From Nannocystis sp. (lineage in GTDB: Bacteria > Myxococcota_A > Polyangia > Nannocystales > Nannocystaceae), in assembly GCF_016714285.1 (NCBI RefSeq), contig NZ_JADJNN010000001.1, positions 186,001 through 250,000 of the forward strand: a stretch of DNA of 64,000 nt, read 5' to 3'. Position 1 is the stretch's first letter. Each line of letters starts with the position of its first letter. Shown in pieces: positions 1-11,075 of this stretch. The position numbers and the translations under genes were made by a program. The notes beneath the pieces were generated by a model that ran no database searches, had not been told where the DNA came from, and was given only the letters and a program-made list of their open reading frames with translations.

Positions 1-87
1 CCGCCGGTGTTCGTCGGCGGGCTGCACAGCACGATGCAGTGGCGACCCGCGGTGCTGCGCCGGGCGGCGAGCTTCCTCGCGGGTTGA
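1..87 (+). CDS. C-terminal end of a truncated CDS, product unknown
   Basis: Frame 1 is open from the first base to a TGA at 85-87 and encodes 28 residues ending RRAASFLAG. Third codon positions are almost all G or C, as in the confirmed genes here, so it is probably the tail of a real gene that begins before the window. Too little is present to name a family. Confidence 0.55.
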   Translation, partial: PPVFVGGLHSTMQWRPAVLRRAASFLAG

Positions 88-91
88 TGCT

Positions 92-173
92 GGGTCCGTC
101 GGGTCCGGGTGGCTCGTCGGGTCCGGGTGGCTCGTCGGGTCCGGGTGGCTCGTCGGGTCCGTCGGGTCCGTCT
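92..173. repeat. Tandem 18-base repeat with 9-base sub-unit
   Basis: Three exact copies of GGGTCCGGGTGGCTCGTC are flanked by copies of the shorter unit GGGTCCGTC. It lies just after the stop of the truncated gene at the left edge and before the tRNA terminator. The short reading frames through it are low-complexity and are not credible genes. Confidence 0.85.
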
Positions 174-220
174 TGTCGCTCTGGCCCGTCGATCCAAGCT
201 GTCCCGAGAGACAGCAAGGC

Positions 221-254
221 GAAAGGCCCGCAGCTCTCGAGCGGCGGGCCTTTC
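221..254 (-). terminator. Perfect hairpin downstream of the tRNA gene
   Basis: An exact 11-base inverted repeat (GAAAGGCCCGC and its complement) encloses a 12-base loop. It sits 3 bases beyond the 3' CCA of the minus-strand tRNA and also 3' of the plus-strand gene ending at 87, so it could stop transcription from both sides. There is no long U-tract. Confidence 0.6.
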
Positions 255-256
255 GG

Positions 257-333
<77 letters not shown>

Positions 334-594
334 GGAGGGAGACGGTGGGTATCTCATCCGGGGCGAGCAAGTCAACAGGGCAGGGGGCTGTGGCGCCTGC
401 GGACCGCGTTGCGAGCGACGTGACCTTTGGTGCGTGATGCCGGCGCAGGGGGGCCCTGGGTCGCGTCTGCGGGTGGCTGTGAGTCATCGCAGGTGCCCTC
501 GCGGTGCGCACGCGAGGCCCCGCGTGATAGGTGATCAAAAGCGCCTTGGGCGGCCGTCTCGCTCGCCCTGGCCCCAGGAAAGGACCCGTAGACC

Positions 595-1773
<1,179 letters not shown>

Positions 1774-1812
1774 GCCGGACTTGCCACGAGAGGGCCAGGA
1801 AAGGAACCCGCG

Positions 1813-2688
1813 ATGAGCGACACACTCGAGAACATCACCACGATCGGCGTGCTGGGGGCCGGACAGATGGGGGCGGGCATCGCCCAGGTGGCGGCGCAGG
1901 GCGGCTTCACCGTGCTGCTCGCTGACGTCAGCCAGGCGCGGGCCGACGCGGGCAAGGCGGGCATCGCCAAGCAGCTCGGCCGGCTGGTCGAGAAGGGCAA
2001 GCTGGCCGCCGAGGCGCGCGATGCGATCCTCGGCCGCATCACCGCGGTGGTCGGCGCCGCGGGCCTCGCTCCCGGCGACTTCCTGGTCGAGGCGGCGACC
2101 GAGAACATCGAGCTCAAGAAGCAGCTGTTCGTCGAGCTCGACCGGGCGGCGCGCCCTGGCGTGATCCTGGCGACCAACACCAGCTCGATCAGCATCACCC
2201 TGATCGCGGCGGTCACGGGCCGACCCGAGCGGGTGGTCGGGATGCACTTCATGAACCCGGTGCCGGTGATGAAGCTGGTCGAGATCATCCGCGGCCTGCA
2301 GACGGCGGACGACACCTACCAGCTGACGCTGGCGCTGGCCCACAAGCTCGGCAAGACGACGATCACGAGCAAGGACTGCCCCGGCTTCCTGGTCAACCGG
2401 ATCTTGATCCCGCTGATCAACGAGGCGGGCTTCGCCCTGCAGGAGGGGCTCGGCAGCGCCGAGGACATCGACACCGGGGCCAAGCTGGGCCTCAATCACC
2501 CGATGGGTCCGCTCGAGCTGGCCGACCTCATCGGCCTCGACACCTGCCTGGCGATCGCCGACGTGCTGCACCGCGAGCTCGGCGACGACAAGTACCGGGC
2601 GCCCAACATCTTGCGCATGCACGTCGCCGCCGGCTGGCACGGCCGCAAGACCGGGCGCGGCTTCTACAACTACGCGAGCAAGCCATGA
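1813..2688 (+). CDS. hbd: 3-hydroxybutyryl-CoA dehydrogenase
   Basis: Interconverts acetoacetyl-CoA and 3-hydroxybutyryl-CoA with NAD(P)H. At 291 residues it is the single-function form and carries no fused hydratase. The dinucleotide fold starts with VLGAGQMGAGIAQ (residues 13-25). The catalytic His is H145 in GMHFMNPVPVMKLVEI, and the C-terminal dimerisation domain contains NHPMGPLELADLIGLD. The ATG has a strong AGGAAAGGAA site, nearly the same leader as the thiolase upstream. Its stop overlaps the start of the crotonase gene by 4 bases, indicating translational coupling. Confidence 0.96.
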   Translation: MSDTLENITTIGVLGAGQMGAGIAQVAAQGGFTVLLADVSQARADAGKAGIAKQLGRLVEKGKLAAEARDAILGRITAVVGAAGLAPGDFLVEAATENIELKKQLFVELDRAARPGVILATNTSSISITLIAAVTGRPERVVGMHFMNPVPVMKLVEIIRGLQTADDTYQLTLALAHKLGKTTITSKDCPGFLVNRILIPLINEAGFALQEGLGSAEDIDTGAKLGLNHPMGPLELADLIGLDTCLAIADVLHRELGDDKYRAPNILRMHVAAGWHGRKTGRGFYNYASKP

Positions 2689-3509
2689 CTGCAGCACTGC
2701 AACCTCGGGGCACCCTCCTCACCGAAGATCACGGCCCGGTCCGCGTCGTCACGATCAACCGGCCGCAGGTGCTCAACGCCCTGAGCGCCGAGGTCGTCGC
2801 CGAGCTCACCGAGGCGGCGCACCAGGCCGGGCGCGACGCGTCCGCGGGCGCGCTGCGAGGGCTCGTCCTCACCGGTGCGGGGGCCAAGGCCTTCGTCGCC
2901 GGGGCCGACATTGCGGCGATGTCGACGATGGGCGAGGACAGGGCCCGCGAGTTCGCCCGCCAGGGGCACGCGCTCGGCGAGCTGCTGGCGCGCCTGCCGA
3001 TCCCGGTGATCGCGGCGGTCAACGGCTTCGCGCTGGGCGGCGGCTGCGAGGTCGCGCTGGCCTGCGACTTCATCTACGCCAGCGAGACGGCGCGCTTCGG
3101 CCAGCCCGAGGTGAAGCTCGGGGTCATCCCCGGCTTCGGCGGGACCCAGCGGCTGCTGCGGCGGGTGGGCCTGGCCCGCGCGCTCGAGCTGTGCATGAGC
3201 GGGGCGATGATCGACGCCGCGGAGGCGCTGCGCATCGGCCTGGTCAACCGGGTGTGCAAGCCAGACGAGCTGCTGCCGGCGGCGATCAAGACCTGCGAGA
3301 CGATCGCCCAGATGGGCCCGCAGGCGGTCGCGGTGGCCAAGGCGGTGCTGCACCGCGGCGCCGACCTGGCGCTGACCGCCGCGAACGCGCTCGAGATCGA
3401 GGCCTTCGCCGGCCTGTTCACGAGCGATGATCAGAAGGAGGGCATGGCGGCCTTCCTCGGCAAGCGGCCGGTGGCCTTCACCGGGCGCCCCGACGCCGGC
3501 TCACTGTGA
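2685..3509 (+). CDS. Enoyl-CoA hydratase (crotonase family)
   Basis: Hydrates crotonyl-CoA and short enoyl-CoAs. The 274-residue protein has the crotonase oxyanion motif (AFVAGADIAAM, then GFALGGGCEVALACD) and both catalytic glutamates, E122 and E142 (FGQPEVKLGVIPG), at the canonical spacing of 20. The ATG overlaps the hbd TGA in an ATGA arrangement. With hbd upstream and an acyl-CoA dehydrogenase downstream, crotonyl-CoA is the likely physiological substrate. A short-chain dehydratase of the Crt type and a general FadB1-like hydratase cannot be separated by eye. Confidence 0.95.
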   Translation: MTAALQPRGTLLTEDHGPVRVVTINRPQVLNALSAEVVAELTEAAHQAGRDASAGALRGLVLTGAGAKAFVAGADIAAMSTMGEDRAREFARQGHALGELLARLPIPVIAAVNGFALGGGCEVALACDFIYASETARFGQPEVKLGVIPGFGGTQRLLRRVGLARALELCMSGAMIDAAEALRIGLVNRVCKPDELLPAAIKTCETIAQMGPQAVAVAKAVLHRGADLALTAANALEIEAFAGLFTSDDQKEGMAAFLGKRPVAFTGRPDAGSL

Positions 3510-3552
3510 TTCTCGCGTTCATTCCCCGCGCCCCCCGAAGCAGGACACGACC

Positions 3553-4701
<1,149 letters not shown>

Positions 4702-4766
4702 CCCTCACACTGGTACAATCTCGCCCTCCCGAGACCCATCGATCCCTCGGCCCGTCAAGGTACGCC

Positions 4767-5309
4767 ATGCAACACACCACCAAGCTCATGCTCCTCGCCG
4801 CCGCTGCGCTCGCGCTGTCGTCGGGTTGCGCCCGCCGGCAGACCGACAAGATGAACACCGGCGAGTCGGACCTCTACGCCAAGTACCAGGAGTCCAGCTA
4901 CGAGAAGGACATGGTCACGCACGAGACGAGCCGCGACTACGCGGACCAGGGCAAGGGCGTGTCGCCGAAGGTGCTGAAGTCGATCCAGGACACGGTCGAG
5001 AACGTGTACGAGCGTGACTTCGGCCGCTGCCTGCAGAAGGACATGGAGGAGTACGAGAACCGCTGGATCGCCGGCACCTTCTCCATCGAGTTCACGATCG
5101 ACACCACGGGTAAGGTGATCCAGGCGCGCATCACCCAGGAGGACATCAAGGAGCGCAAGCCGCCCAAGGGCAAGAAGGAGAACCAGGCCCGCGCGGCCAA
5201 GCTCTTCGGGCCGTGTGTCGTCGACTCGGCCGGCAAGTGGGAGTTCGACCCGCCGCCCGAGGTCGAGTACGTCTACACCTACTCCGGCAAGGTCGGCGAG
5301 CAGTTCTAG
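4767..5309 (+). CDS. AgmX/PglI-type C-terminal-domain lipoprotein
   Basis: A 180-residue predicted lipoprotein: a short basic start, a hydrophobic stretch and lipobox LSSG-C21. The C-terminal half (VYERDFGRCLQKDMEEY, then FTIDTTGKVIQARI) resembles the TonB-like AgmX/PglI C-terminal domain widespread in myxobacterial envelope and gliding-associated proteins. The start is ATG 4767; the frame is open further upstream, but that part lies in the acyl-CoA dehydrogenase. It sits 65 bases after one acyl-CoA dehydrogenase and 2 bases before the next, an odd place for an envelope protein. Its function is unknown; membrane location is inferred. Confidence 0.85.
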   Translation: MQHTTKLMLLAAAALALSSGCARRQTDKMNTGESDLYAKYQESSYEKDMVTHETSRDYADQGKGVSPKVLKSIQDTVENVYERDFGRCLQKDMEEYENRWIAGTFSIEFTIDTTGKVIQARITQEDIKERKPPKGKKENQARAAKLFGPCVVDSAGKWEFDPPPEVEYVYTYSGKVGEQF

Positions 5310-5311
5310 CC

Positions 5312-6478
5312 GTGTTCGACCTGTCCCTCGACGACGCCCAGCAGATGGTCGTCGACACGGCGCGGCAGTTCGCGGCGCGGGTGCTGGCGCCGCGGGCGGC
5401 CCAGCTTGACGTCGAAGGCGGCTTCCCGCGGGACAGCCTCGCCGAGGCGGCGAAGCTCGGGCTGCTCGGCATCAACGTGCCCGAGGCGCTCGGCGGGGTC
5501 GAGGCGGGCGCGGTGGCCTACGCGCTGGCGGTGGTCGAGCTGGCCCGGGCCTGCGCGAGCACGACGGTGGCGATGACCGTCAGCAACATGGTCGCCGAGG
5601 TGATCACCAGGTTCGGCACGCCGGCGCAGCGCGAGCAGCATGTGCCGGCGCTGTGCAGCGGCGAGTACGTGGTCGGCGGCTTCGCGCTGTCCGAGGCCGG
5701 GGCCGGCAGCGACCCGGCGGCCATGCGCACGCGGGCGCATCGCACGGAGCGCGGCTGGTCGCTCAGCGGTCAGAAGCTGTGGATCACGAGCGGCACCGAC
5801 GCGGGGCTGTTCGTGGTCTGGGCGCGCACGGACGACCCCGCTGCGAGCAAGGGGACGGCGGGTATCACCGCGTTCCTGGTCCGCGGCGACGCGCCCGGGC
5901 TGGTCCGCGGCAAGCCGGAGCACAAGCTCGGGCAGCACGGCAGCACGACGACGCCGCTCGAGTTCAACGAGGTCCTGCTCGGCGACGACGCGCTGCTCGG
6001 CGAGGAGGGTCGGGGCTTTCGCGTCGCGATGATGGCGCTCGACGGCGGACGCATCGGCATCGCCTCGCTCGCGCTCGGCTGCGGGCTGGCGGCCACCGAC
6101 TTCGCGGCGGACTACGCCCTCCAGCGCTCGCAGTTCGGCCAGGCGATCGCGGGCTACCAGGCGATCCAGTGGATGCTGGCCGATAGCGCGACCGAGCTCG
6201 ACGCGGCCCGCCTGCTGGTGCTGCGCGCGGCCTGGCTCAAGGAGCAGGGCAAGGGCCACACCACCGAGGCGGCGATGGCCAAGCTGATGGCCAGCGAGCG
6301 GGCCCACGCGGCCTGCGACCGGGCGATCCAGATCCTCGGCGGCTACGGCTACGTCCGCGACTTCCCGGTCGAACGCTACCTCCGCGACGTGCGAGTCACC
6401 CGCATCTTCGAGGGTACCAGCGAGATCCAGCGCATCATCCTCAGCCGCGAAGTCATGCGACGCTTCGCCCGCGCCTGA
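5312..6478 (+). CDS. Acyl-CoA dehydrogenase (second copy)
   Basis: A 388-residue FAD enzyme of the same family as the gene at 3553, clearly paralogous but divergent. It has GFALSEAGAGSDPAAMRT, GRIGIASLALG and the catalytic base E367 in RIFEGTSEIQR. I chose GTG 5312 (reads MFDLSLDDAQQMVV), which aligns with the start of its paralogue and follows the previous stop by 2 bases; there is no strong ribosome site, so it may depend on coupling to the upstream lipoprotein. Substrate preference (branched or longer chains) is not readable. Confidence 0.93.
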   Translation: MFDLSLDDAQQMVVDTARQFAARVLAPRAAQLDVEGGFPRDSLAEAAKLGLLGINVPEALGGVEAGAVAYALAVVELARACASTTVAMTVSNMVAEVITRFGTPAQREQHVPALCSGEYVVGGFALSEAGAGSDPAAMRTRAHRTERGWSLSGQKLWITSGTDAGLFVVWARTDDPAASKGTAGITAFLVRGDAPGLVRGKPEHKLGQHGSTTTPLEFNEVLLGDDALLGEEGRGFRVAMMALDGGRIGIASLALGCGLAATDFAADYALQRSQFGQAIAGYQAIQWMLADSATELDAARLLVLRAAWLKEQGKGHTTEAAMAKLMASERAHAACDRAIQILGGYGYVRDFPVERYLRDVRVTRIFEGTSEIQRIILSREVMRRFARA

Positions 6479-6504
6479 GCTGTCCACGGAGAGAGACACC
6501 TGTC

Positions 6505-7119
6505 ATGGCCCAGGACCCCCGCCAGCAGTACGCCCAGATGCTCAGCGCGCTCCCGCCGAACGCGCTCGAGCGGATCAAGCACGAGATGCGACGGCGTGCG
6601 CTCCTCTTCGGCGTCGGCGCCGTGATCACGATCGTCGGCGCTTTCCTGACGCTGCAGCCGGTGTTCCTGCCGACGCTCATCATGTTGGGCGGCGCGTCGA
6701 TCAGCCTCATCGGCCTGCTCGGCCTGTCGCGCGGGATGGGCTGCATGGCCTACGTGGCCGGGTTCTTCTGGCTCAGCGCGGTGAGCTGCGGGGTCGCGCG
6801 CGGCAGCGAGGCGATCTTGTACGTGCTCGGCGGCGCGGCCGGGGTGTTCGCGCTGGGGGCTCTGTTCATCCCCAAGCCGAAGGCTCAAAACCCGCTCGCG
6901 GACCTCGCCAAGATGATGCAGGGGGGCGGGATGCCGGGCGGGATGCCGGGCGGGATGCCGGGTGGTTTCCCGTGGGCCCAGCCGCAGGACGCCCCGAGCA
7001 ACGCGCTCGGCAGCCAGCGTCCAGCGCGTGAGCGGGTGATCGACGTCGACGCCCAGGAGAAGCAGGACAAGCAAGACAAGCAAGACAAGCAAGACAAGCA
7101 AGACAAGAAGCGGAAGTGA
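6505..7119 (+). CDS. Small membrane protein with Gly-Met and KQD repeat tail
   Basis: Not recognised as a named family. The 204-residue protein has about four hydrophobic helices between residues 30 and 130, then a soluble tail with GGMPGGMPGGMPGG and, at the C-terminus, five KQD units coded by a 9-base tandem repeat (7067-7107). The tail is expected to be disordered and highly charged. The stop overlaps the likely ATG of the RNA methyltransferase gene (TGATG), so the two are probably co-transcribed. Confidence 0.75.
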   Translation: MAQDPRQQYAQMLSALPPNALERIKHEMRRRALLFGVGAVITIVGAFLTLQPVFLPTLIMLGGASISLIGLLGLSRGMGCMAYVAGFFWLSAVSCGVARGSEAILYVLGGAAGVFALGALFIPKPKAQNPLADLAKMMQGGGMPGGMPGGMPGGFPWAQPQDAPSNALGSQRPARERVIDVDAQEKQDKQDKQDKQDKQDKKRK

Positions 7120-8525
7120 TGCCCGTGCGCGGGACCATCGACGCGGGCGTCGGGCATGTCGACGGAATGGGGGCCGTGACAGCGGCGCCGGTGCGCGTGA
7201 CGATCCATGGGATGGCCAACGGCGGCGAGGGCATCGGTCGCGCCGAGGCCGGTGATGCGCGCGTGTGGTTCGTCGAGGGCGGGCTGCCGGGTGACACGCT
7301 GATGGTCGTGCCGCTGCAGGCGAGGCCGCGGATGATCCGCGGGCGGGCGCTGGAGGTGATCACCGCGAGCCCGCTGCGACAGGCGCCACCGTGCCCACTG
7401 GCGGATCTCTGTGGGGGCTGCGGCTGGCAGCACGTGCTGCCCGCGGCGCAGGCGGAGCTCAAGGCGCAGATCGTCGTCGACCTGCTGCGCAAGCTCGGGC
7501 CGCCGGCGCCCCGCGTGTTCGCCAGTCCGGCGGCGCTCGGCTACCGCCGTCGGGCTCGTCTGCACTTCGAACAGGGGCCCGGCGGGCTGCGGCTCGGCTT
7601 CTTCGCGCGCAGCGGGCACACGGTGGTCGACGCGCCGGAGTGCCTCGTGCTCGACTCGCCGCTGCGTCACGCTGCGGCGCAGATGCGGCGGGCCGCGCCG
7701 CTGCTGCCGAGCCACGGCGAGCTGCACCTGCTCAGCGACGGTGCGCGGGCGGTGGTCGGGGTCGCCGCGGCCTCGGACGCGTTCGGCCAGCGGATCCCGC
7801 TGCCGCCGCTGGCCGGCGACAGCGAGCTGCTGCGGGCCGGGCTCGCGGCGCTGCTCGACGAGGTGCTGGTCGGCGTCGTGGTGGCCGGTCCGCGCGGTGC
7901 GGTGGGGGTCGGACGCGACGCGCTCGAGCTCGACGCGGCTGGCCCTGAGGACATGTCCGTACGGACCGGTCCCTTCGCCTTCGCGCAGGCGCAGCGGGCC
8001 CAGAACGACGCGCTCGTGGCCCACGTGCAGGCGCAGGCGCAGGCGCAGCGGCGCGGGCGGGGCCTCGAGCTGTTCGCGGGGGCCGGCAACTTCACGCGCG
8101 GGCTGGCCGGGCTGCTGCGCGAGCTGACGGCGGTCGAGACGGACGGCGCGGCGGCGGCCGAGCTGCAGCTGCTGGCCTCGCGGATCGCGGTGCGCGGCGG
8201 GACGCGGGTGCAGGTGAAGCGTGAGGCGGCCGCGACGACGCTCAAGCGGGCGGCCGCGGGCAACTATCGCTTCGATCTGGTGGTGCTCGACCCGCCGCGC
8301 GCGGGGCTCGGCACGGCGGCCGCGCGCGACCTGCTGAAGGTGGCCCGCGGGCGCGTCATCCACGTCAGCTGCGACCCCGCCACGCTCTGCCGCGACCTCG
8401 CGGTGCTGACCGCGGGTGGGCTGCGGATCGTCGACCTCGCGGTCTTCGACATGATGCCGATGACGCCCGAGGTCGAGGTGGTCGCGGTGCTCGACCACCT
8501 CGGGCGCGCGCGGGGGCAGGCGTGA
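7119..8525 (+). CDS. TrmA/RlmD-family RNA 5-methyluridine methyltransferase
   Basis: SAM-dependent methylation of a uridine in tRNA or 23S rRNA. A TRAM domain (VRVTIHGMANGGEGIG) is followed by iron-sulfur cysteines (CPLADLCGGCGWQH, then DAPECLV), the SAM fold with ELFAGAGNFTRGL, the motif LDPPRAGLG and the catalytic-Cys loop HVSCDPATLCRDL. ATG 7119 overlaps the previous stop; GTG 7116 or ATG 7167 are alternatives, and the TRAM domain starts only after residue 20. The 4Fe-4S motif favours the RlmC/RlmD/RumA branch over TrmA. The gene ends in a 4-base overlap with holA. Confidence 0.92.
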   Translation: MPVRGTIDAGVGHVDGMGAVTAAPVRVTIHGMANGGEGIGRAEAGDARVWFVEGGLPGDTLMVVPLQARPRMIRGRALEVITASPLRQAPPCPLADLCGGCGWQHVLPAAQAELKAQIVVDLLRKLGPPAPRVFASPAALGYRRRARLHFEQGPGGLRLGFFARSGHTVVDAPECLVLDSPLRHAAAQMRRAAPLLPSHGELHLLSDGARAVVGVAAASDAFGQRIPLPPLAGDSELLRAGLAALLDEVLVGVVVAGPRGAVGVGRDALELDAAGPEDMSVRTGPFAFAQAQRAQNDALVAHVQAQAQAQRRGRGLELFAGAGNFTRGLAGLLRELTAVETDGAAAAELQLLASRIAVRGGTRVQVKREAAATTLKRAAAGNYRFDLVVLDPPRAGLGTAAARDLLKVARGRVIHVSCDPATLCRDLAVLTAGGLRIVDLAVFDMMPMTPEVEVVAVLDHLGRARGQA

Positions 8526-9595
8526 GCGACGATCCGGTGCAGGCGCTCGAGCGGGCCATCGCGGCGGGGCGCTTCGCCCCGATCTACGTGCTGTTCGGCG
8601 ACGAGCCGGCGGCGATCCGGGCGATCGTCACGGCGCTGCGCAGGGCCCTGATCCCGCCCGACGACGCGACCGCGCAGGCGATGGCGGCCTTCAACCACGA
8701 GCGCTTTGATGGCGCCGACCTGCGCACGGCGACGCCGGTGATCTCGGCGTGCCAGCAGGTGCCGATGCTCGCGGCGCGGCGCCTGGTCGAGCTCGCCAAC
8801 CCCGACGACATCGGCAAGGGCGGCGGCGAGGAGGGCGGCTCGCCGACGGCGGCGATCGACGCCCTGATTCACTACATCAGCGCGCCGAGCCCGACGACCG
8901 TGCTGGTGATCCACGGCAGCGGGATCGACGGGCGCTCGCGCCTGGTCAACGCGTGCAAGAAGGGCGGCCACGCCCACAAGTTCGAGGCGCTCAAGCGGGA
9001 CGACGAGGCGGTGGCCTTCGTGCTCGCCGAGGCGAGCGCGCGCCGACGGAAGCTGGCCCGGGATGCCGCGACGATGCTGGTGGCGGCGGTCGGCACCGGG
9101 CGCAGCGAGCTGCTCGCGGCGCTCGAGCAGGCGATGCTGCACGCGGGTGACGGGGCGATCGGCCTCGCCGACGTCGAGGTGATGGTGGCGCGGACGCGCG
9201 AGGGCAATATTTTTCACCTCACCGACGCCGTCGGTCGCGGGGACGCGACGGCGGCGCTCGCCGTGCTCGCGCAGATGTTCAGCGCCGGCGAGAAGGACAC
9301 CGGCGCGGCGATGCAGGTGCTAGCGATGCTCACGCGCCAGATCCGGCTCATCTTCACGGCGAAGGTCGGTGGACCCGAGGCGATAAAATTGCCGCCCTTC
9401 CTCCTCCGGGGCCTCGAGTCGCAGGCGCGGGGCTTCAACGAGGCGCGCCTGCGGACCGCGTATGCATCGCTGGTCCGCCTCGATCGCGATCTCAAGGGCG
9501 GCTCGCACGTGGCCTACGCGTCGCCGATGTTGGCGCTGCAACGATGGATCCTCGACACTTGCCGCGCCTTGCCCGGCGTCGATGCGCGGACCTGA
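8522..9595 (+). CDS. holA: DNA polymerase III subunit delta
   Basis: Subunit of the clamp loader that opens the sliding clamp at the replication fork. The 357-residue protein begins with the typical delta N-terminus (AIAAGRFAPIYVLFGDEPAA) and contains the central pattern IYVLFGDEP ... ALRTATP-like ... VLVIHGSGIDGR and the helical C-terminal collar. GTG 8522 overlaps the methyltransferase stop by 4 bases (GTGA). Identification rests on overall pattern rather than on catalytic residues, because delta has none. Confidence 0.88.
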   Translation: MSDDPVQALERAIAAGRFAPIYVLFGDEPAAIRAIVTALRRALIPPDDATAQAMAAFNHERFDGADLRTATPVISACQQVPMLAARRLVELANPDDIGKGGGEEGGSPTAAIDALIHYISAPSPTTVLVIHGSGIDGRSRLVNACKKGGHAHKFEALKRDDEAVAFVLAEASARRRKLARDAATMLVAAVGTGRSELLAALEQAMLHAGDGAIGLADVEVMVARTREGNIFHLTDAVGRGDATAALAVLAQMFSAGEKDTGAAMQVLAMLTRQIRLIFTAKVGGPEAIKLPPFLLRGLESQARGFNEARLRTAYASLVRLDRDLKGGSHVAYASPMLALQRWILDTCRALPGVDART

Positions 9596-9677
9596 GCGCC
9601 GACATTCCCGGCGAGAGTTGGCCGACTTCTCGCCGGGTGGGGCGACTCGCGTGATACCTTCCGCGATACGCACACCC

Positions 9678-10493
9678 ATGAAAAGCACACGCTTCAGTCA
9701 CGTGGTCGGTTCTCTGGCAATCCTCGGGCTGCTCCTCGCTAGCGGCTGCGACGCGGCGACGAAGGACGGCAAGACGGCCGGGAACACCGTCGTCAACGCG
9801 GACGGCAGCGTGCAGGCCGGCAACGTCAAGGTCGACGGCAACGGCGTGCAGGCCGGCGACGTCAAGGTCAACGCGGACGGCAGCGTGCAGGCCGGGGCGA
9901 TGGGCGTCACGAACATCGGCGCCGACGGCAAGACGGCGACGATCACGGGCCCGAACGGCGTGGTCATCCAGGCCGACGCGAACGGCGACGGCAAGGTGAA
10001 GATGAACGGGCTCGAGGCCGACGGCAGCAACGGCGGGACCGTGAAGGCCGCGGGCCTCGAGGTCGACGGCGCTGGCGGTGGCAAGGTCAAGGCGGGCGGG
10101 GTCGAGGTCGACGGCGACGCGGGGACCGTGAACGTCAACGGCATCGCCGTCGATGCCACGGGCGTCACGCTGCCCTCCGGCGCGAAGGTCCACACCGGGG
10201 GCAGCGCAGGCGCCACCGCGGGGCACAGCGCGGGCGGCGGCAAGAAGGCCTGTCCCGGCGGCTCGTGCAAGCAGGTCTGCAAGGACGGCGGCGAGCTCAG
10301 CTGCGACGGCGGCTCGTGCAACCAGACCGCCGAGTCCGGCAGCTGCACGCTCGGCTGCCGCGGCGGATCGTGCAACCAGACCTGCAAGGCGGGCGCGAGC
10401 TGCGACCTCAGCTGCGACGGCGGCTCGTGCAAGCGCACCTGCACGGGCACCTGCGGCAAGAAGACCTGCGTCGGCGGCGACTGCACGGGCTAG
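9678..10493 (+). CDS. Lipoprotein with turn-rich repeats and Cys-rich tail
   Basis: Unknown function. ATG 9678 gives 271 residues; the frame is open upstream but only this start has a signal peptide and lipobox (LLLASGC). The middle is a repeat of short strands and Gly/Asp turns such as NADGSVQAGNVKVDGNG, suggesting a beta-solenoid. The last 80 residues hold about 18 cysteines in units such as CDGGSCNQT and CRGGSCNQT, likely disulfide-bonded outside the cytoplasm. An 84-base gap separates it from holA. It belongs with the other Cys-rich lipoproteins of this window. Confidence 0.82.
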   Translation: MKSTRFSHVVGSLAILGLLLASGCDAATKDGKTAGNTVVNADGSVQAGNVKVDGNGVQAGDVKVNADGSVQAGAMGVTNIGADGKTATITGPNGVVIQADANGDGKVKMNGLEADGSNGGTVKAAGLEVDGAGGGKVKAGGVEVDGDAGTVNVNGIAVDATGVTLPSGAKVHTGGSAGATAGHSAGGGKKACPGGSCKQVCKDGGELSCDGGSCNQTAESGSCTLGCRGGSCNQTCKAGASCDLSCDGGSCKRTCTGTCGKKTCVGGDCTG

Positions 10494-10647
10494 CGCGTCG
10501 GCTGCGAGCGGGGCGGGATTTCACCTGCCCCGCGTGTGCTGATCGTCAACGACCTGACAATGACGGGGCGCCGACGAACGGCACCAAACGCCCATGGCCG
10601 GTGACGCGAGGCGCTCTGGCGATCGGCACGAACGTTAAACAGCAATA

Positions 10648-10672
10648 GCCGGTGACGCGAGGCGTCACCGGC
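10648..10672 (-). terminator. Hairpin terminator downstream of rpsT
   Basis: A perfect 11-base stem (GCCGGTGACGC and its complement) with a GAG loop lies 18 bases beyond the rpsT stop. A partial second copy of the left arm (GGCCGGTGACGCGAGGC) occurs at about 10598. A short T-containing stretch follows on the minus strand. Confidence 0.7.
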
Positions 10673-10690
10673 GAACGGCGCGAGCGCTGC

Positions 10691-10960
10691 TCAGGCGGCG
10701 CTGGCCTTGTTGGTGGCGATCGTGAGCCGCGAGATGTACCGCGACGCGGTGTTGCGATGAATGACGCCCTTGGAGGCGGCCTTGCTGATCGCCTGGATGG
10801 CGTCCGGGAGGGTGGTCTTGGCGGCCTCGCCGTCCTCACCCTCGAGCGCCTTGCGAACCCGCTTCATGTAGGTACGCATCGTCGACAGATGCATCAAATT
10901 CTGGGCCCGCCGCTTGATCCGCTGACGGTTGCGCTTCTCTGCTTGCTTGTGGTTCGCCAC
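10691..10960 (-). CDS. rpsT: 30S ribosomal protein S20
   Basis: A primary binder of 16S rRNA in the small subunit. The 89 residues match the family throughout: MANHKQAEKRNRQRIKRR at the start, then NLMHLSTMRTYMKRVRKAL and the C-terminal KGVIHRNTASRYISRL. Length is normal. It stands alone, as is common for rpsT, and is divergent from the cyclophilin lipoprotein gene. Confidence 0.98.
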   Translation of the reverse strand: MANHKQAEKRNRQRIKRRAQNLMHLSTMRTYMKRVRKALEGEDGEAAKTTLPDAIQAISKAASKGVIHRNTASRYISRLTIATNKASAA

Positions 10961-11075
10961 GTCTGCTCGCTTCTCGAAGTTTCGGTAGGAGGCGAGCCTT
11001 ATGGCTTCCCAGCCGGCCCCTTGTCAAGCCGCGCGCGACGGGCCACCCTCACGCACCCTGCCCGTGGCCGCCACG

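Noticed and set aside
7067..7107. KQD repeat as a frameshift artefact
   Set aside because: The repeat is in frame, ends in a normal KKRK and stop, and the next gene starts at the expected overlap.
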